DNA of 37,635 bases from ZC4RG20 sp964553875. GTDB lineage: Bacteria > Pseudomonadota > Gammaproteobacteria > Steroidobacterales > Rariloculaceae. Location of the stretch: NCBI GenBank assembly GCA_964553875.1, contig CAZKNH010000025.1:1-37635 (forward strand), written 5' to 3'. A model generated the notes under the pieces. The model did not search any database. It had not been told where the DNA came from and saw only the letters and a program-made list of their open reading frames with translations. Each line of letters starts with the position of its first letter. Positions within the stretch are counted from its first letter, which is position 1. The position numbers were made by a program, and so were the translations under genes. Below are positions 1 to 8,700 of the stretch, piece by piece.

Positions 1-920
1 GCCTGGCTGACCTCGACCTGCGGCTCGGCCTGCTGAACGCTGACCTCGGGCTCCGCCTGGCGGATCGTGACTTCCGGATCGGGCTGCCGCACCGTCACAC
101 GGGGCTCCGGTTGCCGCACGGTGACGCGAGGCTCGGCCTGCTGGACGCTGACCTCGGGCTCCGCCTGGCTGACCTCGACCTGCGGTTGCGCCTGGCGCAC
201 CGTCACCTCGGGTTGCGGCTGTGTGATTCGCACGTCGGGTGCCGGCTGCTCGACCTGAACGTCGGGCGCCGGCTGCTGCACCTGGACCTGCGGTGCGGCC
301 GGATCCACCTGAATCTCGGCGCCGCGCTGCTGAACCTGGACGTCGGTGGTATCGCGCTGTCCCTGACCGGCTTGTGCTGCGCGCTGCTGCTCGGCCTGTT
401 GCTGCTGCCCGGCCTGTTGCGAGCTCTGCTGCTCGCGCTGCTGCGCTGTTTGCTGCTGACGTTCCTGCGCGGCTTGCTGCTGCCGCTGCTGCGCCGCTTG
501 CTGCTCGCCCTGCTGCTGCCCTTGCTGCGCGGCCTGCTGCTCGCCCTGCTGCTGCCCCTGCTGCGCGGCCTGCTGCTCACGCTGCTGTTGCGCAGCCTGG
601 GCCTGCGAGCTCTGCTGCCGCGCACCGAGCTCCGGTGTCCTCTGCTGCGACTCGCTCTGCGCGAGCTGCTGTGATTGTCCGAGCCCTTCGAGCTGCTCGC
701 GCGCCTCGGTCACGATCTCCTGGCAATTCTGATCGTTCGCGCGCTGCGCGGCGTCGAGGAGCTCCCGCACTTGCCTCTGCGTCTGCTGATCGACCTGCCG
801 CTGCTCGAGTTGTCTCTCCAATCGTTGAATGTCCTGCTGGCACGCCTGCTGGCCGAACGCGGCGCCGCTTGCGGCGATGGCGACGGCAAACAAGCAGCCC
901 GTATAAGTGAACCGTGTCAT
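1..920 (-). CDS. Secreted Gln-rich, PxVxVxQ-repeat protein (C-terminus beyond window edge)
   Basis: The reading frame opens at ATG 918-920 after a clear Shine-Dalgarno (AGAGGAG, about six bases away) and stays open to the left edge, so the C-terminus is missing. Seen: a signal peptide (about residues 1-23, cleavage near AFG|QQA); a Gln/Glu-rich coiled-coil-prone part with two Cys; a low-complexity Q/A block built from GQQQGEQQAAQQ units; then a long alternating array in which VxVxQ or VxVRQ steps recur about every ten residues with Pro between them. Alternating V-x-V repeats of this kind are known from alphaproteobacterial envelope proteins, some carrying a PRC-barrel; whether such a domain follows here cannot be seen. 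Likely periplasmic or surface-exposed (inference). The function is unknown. Reading frame and start are secure; the family is not. Confidence 0.8.
   Translation of the reverse strand, partial: MTRFTYTGCLFAVAIAASGAAFGQQACQQDIQRLERQLEQRQVDQQTQRQVRELLDAAQRANDQNCQEIVTEAREQLEGLGQSQQLAQSESQQRTPELGARQQSSQAQAAQQQREQQAAQQGQQQGEQQAAQQGQQQGEQQAAQQRQQQAAQERQQQTAQQREQQSSQQAGQQQQAEQQRAAQAGQGQRDTTDVQVQQRGAEIQVDPAAPQVQVQQPAPDVQVEQPAPDVRITQPQPEVTVRQAQPQVEVSQAEPEVSVQQAEPRVTVRQPEPRVTVRQPDPEVTIRQAEPEVSVQQAEPQVEVSQ
501..572. repeat. Two tandem 36-bp units inside the Gln-rich gene
   Basis: The unit at 501-536 is repeated at 537-572 with a single substitution (522 versus 558). It encodes a 12-residue Q/A/G/E unit on the minus strand. 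A longer imperfect duplication lies nearby: 27-60 and 135-168 match except at one base, 108 bp apart. In-frame duplications like these suggest the array grows and shrinks by slippage or recombination. Confidence 0.8.
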
Positions 921-1070
921 TGCGTGCTCCTCTGGGATCTCATGCCTTCTCGACAGGGAGCAACGGTGTGCAATCCACGTGCCAAGCACGCGGCGGATCG
1001 ACACGGTCGCAAAGTTGGCGAAGCGCTGCGCCGGCGCGCGCATGAAGCGCGGTCCGGCGCGGCTCGGAAG

Positions 1071-1988
1071 TCAGGAATGATCGAGGATGAAGTCGAGCAC
1101 AGGAGAGGACAGGGACCGGTCCGCCGTGCCGACGGCATACGTCTCGGAGAGGTGCGAGTGCTTCGCGAGATGCACGTAGCGTGTGGGCTTGCGGTTCATG
1201 TCGCGCAGTCGCAGAAGCTTCCGCGTCTCGATCCGAAAGCTCTCGGGATCGAGCTCCGCGTCGTTGACGAGAAGCGGCACGTCAGACGCCGCGAGCCACG
1301 GTAACGACGAGCGCTCCGCGTACGTCGAGACATCGTCGCCGTAATACGCCTGCCACGTCGACACTTCGTCTCCGAGATCGTAGAACCCGGAGGTCAGGAT
1401 CGCGCCCGCGATCTTCGCATCCTTGCCCGCGCGTTCGGCGTCGGCGAGATAGTCGGCCACATGCGCCGCTCCGGCCGAATGTCCCCACAGGAAAATTCGC
1501 TGCAAATCCCCGCCGTGCTCGGCAATACTGCGCTCGATCCACGCCACGACGGCCGCGAGGTCCTCGATGCCCGACGGCCATCGATGCTGCGGTGCGAGCC
1601 GATAGTTGACGTTCACGCCGACGAGGCCCTCGCTCGCGGCCCAACGCATCACATTGTCGTAGAACGGCGAGCCGGGCGCGCTCTTCGCGCCGCGCGTGAA
1701 GCCGCCGCCGTGGACGAACACGAGGACCGGGCGCCCGCTGCCCGCGGGCGCCGCCGTGAACACATCGAGCACGTGCCGCTCGTGCGTGCCGTAGCGAGCA
1801 TCGCGCGTGACCGTCACGCCGTCGAGCGAAGCGTTCGCATGAAGCGGCGCATAGAGCGCGGCGGTTTCGGCGGGCGCGATCACGGGCCCGATCTCACGCA
1901 GCGCGCGTGCGATTTCCTCCGGCATGCCGGTGCGCCGGGAACGGTCAGCGCCGGATGCGACGTCAACGTCGTCGTCGGAAGTCCTCAT
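1071..1988 (-). CDS. Alpha/beta hydrolase (HSL/carboxylesterase-like)
   Basis: 305 residues from ATG 1988. The hormone-sensitive-lipase type oxyanion motif HGGGF is at residues 93-97, the nucleophile elbow GHSAG at 169-173 (Ser171), the probable acid is Asp247 in AELDP and the probable base His279 in KHSHLSE. No signal peptide is visible, so it is probably a cytoplasmic ester hydrolase. The substrate cannot be read. It lies 38 bp downstream of the flavin monooxygenase-like gene on the same strand and is probably co-transcribed with it, which would fit oxidation followed by ester or lactone hydrolysis (inference). No good ribosome binding site precedes 1988; ATG 1925 (MPEEI) is an alternative start that keeps the whole fold. 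Confidence 0.88.
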   Translation of the reverse strand: MRTSDDDVDVASGADRSRRTGMPEEIARALREIGPVIAPAETAALYAPLHANASLDGVTVTRDARYGTHERHVLDVFTAAPAGSGRPVLVFVHGGGFTRGAKSAPGSPFYDNVMRWAASEGLVGVNVNYRLAPQHRWPSGIEDLAAVVAWIERSIAEHGGDLQRIFLWGHSAGAAHVADYLADAERAGKDAKIAGAILTSGFYDLGDEVSTWQAYYGDDVSTYAERSSLPWLAASDVPLLVNDAELDPESFRIETRKLLRLRDMNRKPTRYVHLAKHSHLSETYAVGTADRSLSSPVLDFILDHS

Positions 1989-2026
1989 GTTTACCGAGAA
2001 CACGTTCGTGAGCGCGGACTTTCGTT

Positions 2027-3184
2027 TCAGTCGTCGACGAGGGTCAAGAACTGCCAGCGTTTGCCGGGGGCGAGCCCGGCGAGCTCGCGGCCGATCGCGC
2101 CGTAGACCGGCGGCGCCGACGTGATGTGTTGCGTCCCGGCATGCATGTCGCGGAAAAGCCGCTGCAGCGTCCCGGCGCGCAGCGCGAGCGTGCCGGCCGC
2201 CTTGTAAGCGAACATCGCCGCGTGATGAGAGGACCATGTCGCATTCGCGAGCGCGAGCCGCATCAACGAGTGCTGCCGCACGGAAAGCCGATCGCCGCGC
2301 GCGAGCGTCTCCTTGATATCGCCCCACGTCTCGTAGACGAACGCGCGCGCGGAGCGGTACACGGCCTCCGCGTGCGCGAACTGCTCGTGAAAGCTCTGAC
2401 TGTCCGCGAGCGTGCCGGGGCGCCCGGCCTTCTGCTGCACGACGTCGACGAGCTCGTCGAGCACGCGCCGGCCGATTCCGCATGCCCAGCCCGAATGGCA
2501 CATCGACGCGAAACCGATGATGCCGATCGTGTAGAGGCTGCCGCCCCGCAGCGGCTCCTCGGTCGTCGCGAAGTGCGTATAGCTTTCCGGCACGTGCGCG
2601 TTGTCGATCGTGTAGTCGATGCTGCCGGTGCCGCGCAGCCCGAGCACGTCCCAGTTCTCGATCAGCTTCGCCTGTCCGACGGGCAGCACGAAGATGCGTG
2701 GCTCGCCCGTCGTCTCGATCACCGCGAGCGTGTGGATATGCGTGCCGTGCTTGATGCCGGACGCGAAGCTCCACGCGCCGCTCAACAGATATCCGCCGTC
2801 GCTCGGCACGGCCTTGCCCGGACGCGTGCCTTGCCCGGCGATCACCGGCAGCCGCTCGCCGCTGAAAAGCTCTTCGACCGCGTCATCCTTCAGGTATGCA
2901 GCGCCGGTGCCGATCGCGAGCGCGGCCGCCATCAGCACCCAGCCCGCGGAGGGATCCCCGTACGAGACATTCTCGATGACTTGAAGCGACGAGACCGGGT
3001 CGAGCTCGTACCCGCCGCGCACCGCCTTCGGGACCCACATGCCGAACAGCCCCTCGCGATGCAGCGCCTCGACGACCGGCTCGGCAAGCCGACCGTGCTC
3101 GTCGCCGTAACCGGCGTGCTCTCGGGCGATCTCGGCAACGCGCTTCGCGCGCTCGGGCAAAGACGTCTCGTTCGTGCTCGTCAT
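2027..3184 (-). CDS. Acyl-CoA dehydrogenase-fold flavoprotein, probably a group D flavin monooxygenase
   Basis: 385 residues. ATG 3184 was chosen because GGAGGGAG stands directly upstream; the frame is open farther but the extra N-terminus is low-complexity Arg/Ala. The sequence follows the acyl-CoA dehydrogenase plan: helical N-terminal domain (AxxHAGYGDEHGRL, GLFGMWVP, GDPSAGWVL), a middle beta domain (YLLSGAWSFASGIKH, GTGSIDYTI) and a helical C-terminal domain of the type seen in HsaA/DszC-like reduced-flavin hydroxylases (LRAGTLQRLFRDMHAGTQH). No catalytic base Glu of the dehydrogenase type could be placed, which favours a monooxygenase using reduced flavin from a separate reductase. No reductase is visible in the window. 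The adjacent downstream hydrolase suggests a two-step degradation. Confidence 0.85.
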   Translation of the reverse strand: MTSTNETSLPERAKRVAEIAREHAGYGDEHGRLAEPVVEALHREGLFGMWVPKAVRGGYELDPVSSLQVIENVSYGDPSAGWVLMAAALAIGTGAAYLKDDAVEELFSGERLPVIAGQGTRPGKAVPSDGGYLLSGAWSFASGIKHGTHIHTLAVIETTGEPRIFVLPVGQAKLIENWDVLGLRGTGSIDYTIDNAHVPESYTHFATTEEPLRGGSLYTIGIIGFASMCHSGWACGIGRRVLDELVDVVQQKAGRPGTLADSQSFHEQFAHAEAVYRSARAFVYETWGDIKETLARGDRLSVRQHSLMRLALANATWSSHHAAMFAYKAAGTLALRAGTLQRLFRDMHAGTQHITSAPPVYGAIGRELAGLAPGKRWQFLTLVDD

Positions 3185-3362
3185 CGTTCTCCCTCCTCCC
3201 CCCACGCCGGCGGACGATGGCCGCCGCCCCCTCGAGCGTGGACGACCGACAGAACTTAACGCAAAACGCGCCGCTCGGGCGAACCGAGGAGCACGAGCGT
3301 CGATGCGCCCGTTGAAACGCGCGGTACGCGTGACAGCGGCGAAAGGCATTCGCTCCCTGCGT

Positions 3363-3377
3363 GGCATGTCCCTTGCA
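3363..3377 (+). promoter_or_regulatory. Candidate sigma-54 (-24/-12) promoter
   Basis: The bases TGGCATGTCCCTTGCA (3362-3377) match the sigma-54 consensus TGGCACGNNNNTTGCW at every fixed position but one. The invariant GG (3363-3364) and GC (3375-3376) are separated by exactly ten bases. Predicted transcription start is near 3388, about 28 bases before the ATG of the small lipoprotein at 3416. An imperfect inverted repeat (ACGCG-N5-CGCGT, 3317-3331) lies upstream, where an enhancer-binding protein could bind; this last point is weak. Confidence 0.55.
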
Positions 3378-3415
3378 GCATACCCGCCTACATACGTCGA
3401 AAAGGACGCACGAAG

Positions 3416-3547
3416 ATGCTCAAACGATTGACGCTACTGGTATTCTTACTCGCCGCTGCGGGCGCTCAGCTCGGATGCGGCTATCTCGCGGCTGCGGGCG
3501 TAGGAGCCGCGGTCGGCGCCGAAGCCGCGAACGACGACGACGAGTAG
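3416..3547 (+). CDS. Very small lipoprotein (43 aa)
   Basis: A 43-codon gene, MLKRLTLLVFLLAAAG then the lipobox AQLGCGY, with Cys22 as the expected lipidated residue. The mature part is only about 22 residues: an Ala/Gly/Val stretch with glycine-zipper spacing (AAAGVGAAVGAEAA) and an acidic NDDDE tail. AAGGAC lies upstream of the ATG with a somewhat long spacing. The plan resembles entericidin-like and other tiny envelope lipoproteins, but no specific family is claimed. It is the only plus-strand gene in a minus-strand stretch, and a strong sigma-54-type promoter match precedes it, suggesting its own stress- or nitrogen-type control. Confidence 0.7.
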   Translation: MLKRLTLLVFLLAAAGAQLGCGYLAAAGVGAAVGAEAANDDDE

Positions 3548-3661
3548 AACGGCGTCGATGAGCGTGCCTGCCAGTCGTGGTGACGGGTGCTACGGCACTT
3601 GGTCAGCCTGCTGAAGGGGCGCGGTATCAGCACAGTACGCGGCTGCGCGACACCACACACG

Positions 3662-4801
3662 TCACCCGCCGTAGACCGCCGCCTCGACGGCGTCGAGCAC
3701 GTCGAGGCAACGCGGCTCGCAGAAAGGGCTCCCCTGCATCATCAGCACGACGCCGATGCCTGTCGCGGGATCCCCCCAGAAATACGTATTGAAGATGCCG
3801 GCCCACCCCCAGCTGCCCGGCGCGCGCCGGCCGGGTCGGGCACGTGTCTCGATCGCGAGGTTGAACCCGAACTGCTGCGTCCCGTCGAGGAACGTGAAGT
3901 CGAACGTGCGCGGCGGGTAGGCGGTGCGCGGCGTCCCGGTGCGAAGCTCGCCGATCTGATTCGAGGTCATCGCCGCGACCGATTCCGCGCGGAGCAGCCG
4001 TTCGCCGCGATCGCTTACGCCGCCGTTCAACAGCATGCGCACGAACGCGGCGTAATCGCGCGCCGTCGAGAAGAGCCCGCCGCCGCCTCGCGGCGCTTCG
4101 CTCCGGATTTCGGCCCCCGGATCCTCGAATCGTCCGTCCCGAAAAACGTGCATTGCCGCAAGCCGAGCAGGATCGGCCGGCACGTCGAAGCCCGTATCCG
4201 TCATGCCGAGCGGTCCCGTGATTCTCTCCGCGAAGAAACGCGCGAGCGGCAATCCCGATAGCGGCTCGATGATTTGTCCGAGCACGTCCGTGCCGATGCC
4301 GTACGAGAAGCGCTCGCCGGGGTCGTGCATCAGGAACGGCGCGTTGAAGTACTCGATGCGGCCCTGCGCTTCGATGAAGAGCTCCCGATCGAGAAACCAG
4401 TAGCCGTACCCCGACGTGTGCGTCAGCAGGTCCCGGATGGTGACCTCCCGCTTCGCCGGCCGCACGGTGTACCAGCCGCTGTCGGCGTCGAACGATTCGA
4501 GCACACCCGGCTGCTCGTAGCCCGGCAAATGGCGCGCGAGCGGGTCGTCGAGCGAAAGCTTGCCTTCTTCTGCGAGCATCAGCACCGCGACCGCCGTCAG
4601 CGGCTTGGTCATCGACGCGATGCGAAACACGGTATCGGGACGCATCGGCCGCTGCTCGCGCGTCGCCGCGAGCCCGCAGGCGGCCTCGTGCAGCACGCCG
4701 CGGCGATCCGTGACGACGGCGACCGCGCCCGGCACGCGCCGCTCCGCCGCGGCGCGCTCGAGAGCCTCGTCGATCGCTTCGAGCTTTGGAACCGCGCTCA
4801 C
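3662..4801 (-). CDS. Serine hydrolase of the beta-lactamase/family VIII esterase fold
   Basis: 379 residues. The start is GTG 4801, whose first bases overlap the TGA of the upstream yceI-like gene (GTGA), so translation is probably coupled. Catalytic SxxK is S63-M-T-K66; the Tyr box is Y167-G-I in a FSYGIGTDVLG context; HTSGYGYW and a C-terminal GSWGWAGIFNTYFWGDP segment match the family (the class C KTG box is replaced by this WxG-type box, usual for EstB-like esterases). No signal peptide was found, unlike true beta-lactamases and penicillin-binding proteins, so an intracellular esterase or amidase-type role is more likely than antibiotic resistance. The substrate is unknown. Confidence 0.88.
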   Translation of the reverse strand: MSAVPKLEAIDEALERAAAERRVPGAVAVVTDRRGVLHEAACGLAATREQRPMRPDTVFRIASMTKPLTAVAVLMLAEEGKLSLDDPLARHLPGYEQPGVLESFDADSGWYTVRPAKREVTIRDLLTHTSGYGYWFLDRELFIEAQGRIEYFNAPFLMHDPGERFSYGIGTDVLGQIIEPLSGLPLARFFAERITGPLGMTDTGFDVPADPARLAAMHVFRDGRFEDPGAEIRSEAPRGGGGLFSTARDYAAFVRMLLNGGVSDRGERLLRAESVAAMTSNQIGELRTGTPRTAYPPRTFDFTFLDGTQQFGFNLAIETRARPGRRAPGSWGWAGIFNTYFWGDPATGIGVVLMMQGSPFCEPRCLDVLDAVEAAVYGG

Positions 4802-5466
4802 TCGACCCGACGCGCGACCACGCGGTACACGAAGTCGATCGGCTCGCCGACGGAGAGCACGCGCATGAAGCTGAACGGCCGCATGCCGAGCTGCTCGTGC
4901 GTCAAGCGAAACGTGCCCGCCGCTTCGAGCACGTCGCCATCGATCGTGACCTCGGTGGGCACGGTCACCGGAATCGAGCGCCCGAGCAGCTCGATCGTGA
5001 CCTCGAGCCGCTGCTCGCCGCCTTCGATCGTCGGCCCCGTGCCGCTGACCCGCAGGAACGGATGGTTCTCGGCGTCGAGCACGGCCTCGCTCAGCATGTT
5101 CCGGCGCGTGCCCGCGATGTCGTCGTCGGACGGCGTGCTGTCGAACTTGTCGCCTTCCTTCGCTCTGAGCTCCGCGTCGTCGACGACGAGCTCCTCGACC
5201 GGAATCTCCATCTCGAAGCGCGACTGCTCGAGCTCGGGATGCACGAGGACCTGGCCTGTCAGGCGACCCACCGAGACGACGTGGTTATGACCGAGGCGCT
5301 GCGAGATCGCGCCCTCGCCCTTGTAAACGAGCCAGTAGATTTCGGACGCGTCGGCGTCGATCTCGTAGAGCTCGGCTTGCTCCGGCGCCTGCACCGCGGC
5401 CGGTTGCGCGAGCGCGAGGCCCGCGGCGAGCGCAAACGGAACGACTCCAATCCAATGGACACGCAT
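4798..5466 (-). CDS. YceI-family periplasmic protein
   Basis: 222 residues from ATG 5466, preceded by AGGAG at good spacing. A signal peptide (to about residue 21, LALAQ) is followed by the YceI lipocalin-like barrel: YEIDADASEIYWLVY at the start, the strand pair around GHNHVVSVGRLTG, the conserved insert with RNMLSEAVLDAENHPFLRV, then IPVTVPTEV and AAGTFRLTHEQLGM near the end. YceI proteins bind isoprenoid or other long hydrophobic molecules. This fits a periplasmic carrier between the large TonB-dependent receptor encoded upstream and the downstream hydrolases (inference). Its stop overlaps the start of the serine hydrolase gene by four bases. Confidence 0.88.
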   Translation of the reverse strand: MRVHWIGVVPFALAAGLALAQPAAVQAPEQAELYEIDADASEIYWLVYKGEGAISQRLGHNHVVSVGRLTGQVLVHPELEQSRFEMEIPVEELVVDDAELRAKEGDKFDSTPSDDDIAGTRRNMLSEAVLDAENHPFLRVSGTGPTIEGGEQRLEVTIELLGRSIPVTVPTEVTIDGDVLEAAGTFRLTHEQLGMRPFSFMRVLSVGEPIDFVYRVVARRVE

Positions 5467-5634
5467 ATCGATCTCCTGCCGGCCTCCCTGGCCATCGAAT
5501 CGGCTGGCGCCGTCGATGTGTCGAAAGTCTACCACGCAGCGCACCGCGTGCCGCCGCGCGACGGCGGCGGCGCGCCTCGTGCGACGCACCGCGTGCGGAG
5601 CATGCCCTTCGAACGCTGAACGCGGGCTTAAAGA

Positions 5635-5712
5635 GCCGGCGTTCGGCGCCGGCAGGAGCGGAAGGTCCCGGGACGAGTCGACCGGCTCGGAACATCCGTG
5701 TTTCCGAGCCGG
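5635..5712. terminator. Two stem-loops after the TonB receptor gene
   Basis: 5682-5712 is an 11-bp perfect stem (ccggctcggaa / ttccgagccgg) with a nine-base loop; 5635-5653 is a 7-bp perfect stem (gccggcg / cgccggc) with a five-base loop. Both lie between the stop of the TonB receptor gene (5731) and the YceI gene (5466). Neither is followed by a T-tract on the minus strand, so they may attenuate transcription or protect the mRNA end rather than act as classic intrinsic terminators. Confidence 0.5.
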
Positions 5713-5730
5713 CGCCCGCCCTCCCCCTAA

Positions 5731-8700
5731 TCAGAAGCTGTAGTTCAGCCCGAGCGAATAGCGGCGGCCGAACACATCGTAGCTGTTGCTGACGAGCTGC
5801 GCGCCGCCGCGGTCGCCGTACGCCGCGATGACCGGCGGATCGGTGTCGAGCAGGTTCGTCACGGTCAGCGACAATCGCATCTGGCGCCCGTCGCCGAGGT
5901 CGCGGTTGTAGCCGAGGATCAGGTTCAGGACCGATTGAGATTCGACCGTGTTGTCGTCGACGTCCCTGCCTTCCACCCACTGCACGTTCAGCAGCCCGCT
6001 ATCGTAGTACCGGTGCTGCAGCCCAACGCTGTAGTCGCCGATCTGGTAGTTGAGGAACGCGGTCGTCTTCAGCTCCGGCCACTGATATCCACCTGCGCGC
6101 TCGACCACCGAGCCGCCGGCGGGCTGATCCTTGTTATCGAGCATCACGCCCGCGAGGAGCCGGAAGCTCAACGACTCCGCGAAGTCGTCGAAGAAGTCGG
6201 GCTCCGTCCTGAACAGGAGCTCGTAGTCGATGCCTCGAACGAGCGCCTTGTCGACGTTCAGGAACACGTTCTTCACGTTCGTGATGATGCCGTTCGCATC
6301 GCGCTGCACGAGGTCGCAGAGCACGCCGCTCTCGAAGCACTCGTCGACGATGCGCTGCTGGCCGAGCGTGCCGATCGCGTCGGAGAGCTCTATCCGGTAC
6401 CAGTCGGCCGAGAACTGGAGCCCCGGCACGCGTCTAGGCTGATAAACGAAGCCCGCGGTCAGCGTGTCGGCCTCCTCCGGAGCGAGATTCGGGTTGCCGC
6501 CGGTGGTCACGGTGATCTGGAACTGGGCGTCGTTGAACGCGGGATCCTCGACGGAGCCGCCCCCGCCCTGCAGGTCGAAGCGCTCGGAGAACGTCGCCTC
6601 GCGCACGTCGCGCGACAGCGTCGTCCGCAGCCGCAGCGCCTCGTTGACCGTGAAGTCGATGCCCGCCTTGTACGACGTGATCTCACCGCCGAGCGAGTAG
6701 TCGGAGCGACGGCCGGCGAGGTTCAGCTCGAGGCGTCGGTCGCCGCTCGCGTAGAGCGGCATGATGAACTCGCTGAAGACCTCCCACACGTCGAACTCGC
6801 CGCTGATCGCGGGAACCGTCGAGAACTCGTGCAGGTTCGCGCTGCCGCCGGTAAATCCGGGGGGGATGCCCCGAATGCCGAGATCAGGCGCGTTGATCGG
6901 CGGACCGTACTTCATCAGCTCGACCGGGTAGCCGCGCTGCCAGAACGACTCCTCGCGATAGGTCGCGCCCGCCGCCATCGAGAAAGGCCCGGGGCCGAAG
7001 CCCTGCCAGACGTCACCCTGGAACAAGATCTCGGCGAACGACTGCACGACCGCGGACCGTCCCCACTTCGGCGACACGACATAACGTCGAGCCTCGTCCG
7101 AGACGTTGCCATGCCCGAAAATATTCATCGGCACGCAGTTCTCGATCGAGCCGTCCGGTCCGACGGGCCCCGGTATCGGCACGAGATCCTCGGGCCCACC
7201 GAGCGTGTCGTCGCCCTGCGGTGCCGGCACGCGGACGTTCGCGACCGCGTCGCGGAGCTGCTCGGGCGTCGGGTTGAAGCGCTGCACGTTGCAGATGATG
7301 ACGCCCTGCGACGGATCTTCGCCCGGCTCGTCGCCGAGCAGCTCGCCCGTGACCGGGTCGACGGACACGGCGTCGATCGCGAGGAACATGCGGTCGACAC
7401 GCAGGATGTTCGGGGTCCCCGTGAACTTGTCCGTCTCGCCGCGCTGGAACCTCGCCTGCAGCCTCCAGTTGTCGCCGCCGAACAGATCGCGGTCGATGCC
7501 GAGCGCGGCGGACCACGTCTCGAACGAGTTCCGGTCGTCCTGCGCGTCGGCAAAGTTGCTGTTCCCGGGCCCGAAGATCTGGCCGAGCTTGTCGACGCGG
7601 ATTCTCGTGACGCCTTCCTCGAACATCCGCTGGCGCACGACCTCGGGCAAGAACGGATTCTCGCGGTAGATCGTGGCGTGCCAGATGCCCATCAAATGCG
7701 GATTGCCCGGACGGTCGTGCTGGTTCGACTGCGTCTCGCCGGCGAGCACGTGGCCGAAGATCCGCGTCCGATCGTTCGGCTCGAACTGCAGACCGACGAA
7801 AGCGTTCCAGCGCTCGACCTCGGCACCGTACGGACCGCCGGTGAAGGCGACATTTGCGTTCGAGAACTCGGGACCGCCCATCGTCGACTGGATCGTGCAG
7901 CCTTGGGCCGGTGAGCCGTGGCAGCCGAGCGGCCCCATCACGAACGGCCGCACGGACCGTCCGTCCGGCAGGAACGTATAGCGGTCCAGCGTGAACGGGA
8001 CGGCTTGGCCGGCTTCGTTGAACGCATCGTTGATGATGCCGGACGGTGAGTGCAGCGACGAGTGAACGTTGGGCACCTTGAGGCGCTGAGGTACGCCGAA
8101 CGGCGCCCCCGGCGACCACTCGGGGTTCTGCACGAAGCCCCACCGTTGGAACCATCCGCCGACGTCCTCGGGATCGCGGTTGCGATCGATCTGCTTGATC
8201 TCCTGAGTTCCGAACGCGCCGATCAGATGCCAGCGGTCGGAGAGCCGCGTGCCGCCGGCGACATCGATCGCGAAGTTCTCGCCGTCGCCTTCCGAGGTCA
8301 TACCCGTCCGCACGTCGAAGCTCAGGCCCTCGAACTCGCGGTTCAGAATGAAGTTCGTGACGCCGGCGAGCGCGTCGGCGCCGTACGCCGCGGACGCGCC
8401 GCCCGTCACGACCTCGACGCGCTGCAGCAAGGCGCTCGGAATGTTGTCGATGTTGACGCTGCTGTTGCGGTCCGCCGGCACCGTCCGCGCCCCGTCGATC
8501 AGTATCAGCGTGCGCTGATCGCCCATGCCTCGCATGTTCAGGTAACTGCCGCCGGCGGTGCCGAACAGCACACCGCCGCCGCGCTGCGCGCTTTGCGTCA
8601 GGAAGAACTGCGGCAGCATGTCGAGCTGATCGACGAGCGTCGTGTTCGGATCGAGCATCGTCAGCTCGTCCGTCGTGACCGCGGTTACCGGCACGGGCGA

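Noticed and set aside
1..250. Repeats at the left edge considered as a CRISPR or intergenic repeat array
   Set aside because: The units are codon-phased, directly adjacent and differ in length; they lie in an open reading frame with a signal peptide.
1989..2774. N-terminal extension of the alpha/beta hydrolase frame
   Set aside because: The extension overlaps the flavoprotein gene out of frame and is Arg/Ala-rich; the real start is at 1988 or 1925.
3662..4801. Beta-lactamase antibiotic resistance gene
   Set aside because: SxxK is present, but there is no signal peptide and the C-terminal box is of the esterase type rather than KTG.
5935..7914. 659-codon plus-strand open frame opposite the first TonB receptor
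   Set aside because: It is the antisense of a receptor with clear motifs; composition is Arg/Val/Asp/Leu-rich without domains, typical of GC-rich antisense frames.
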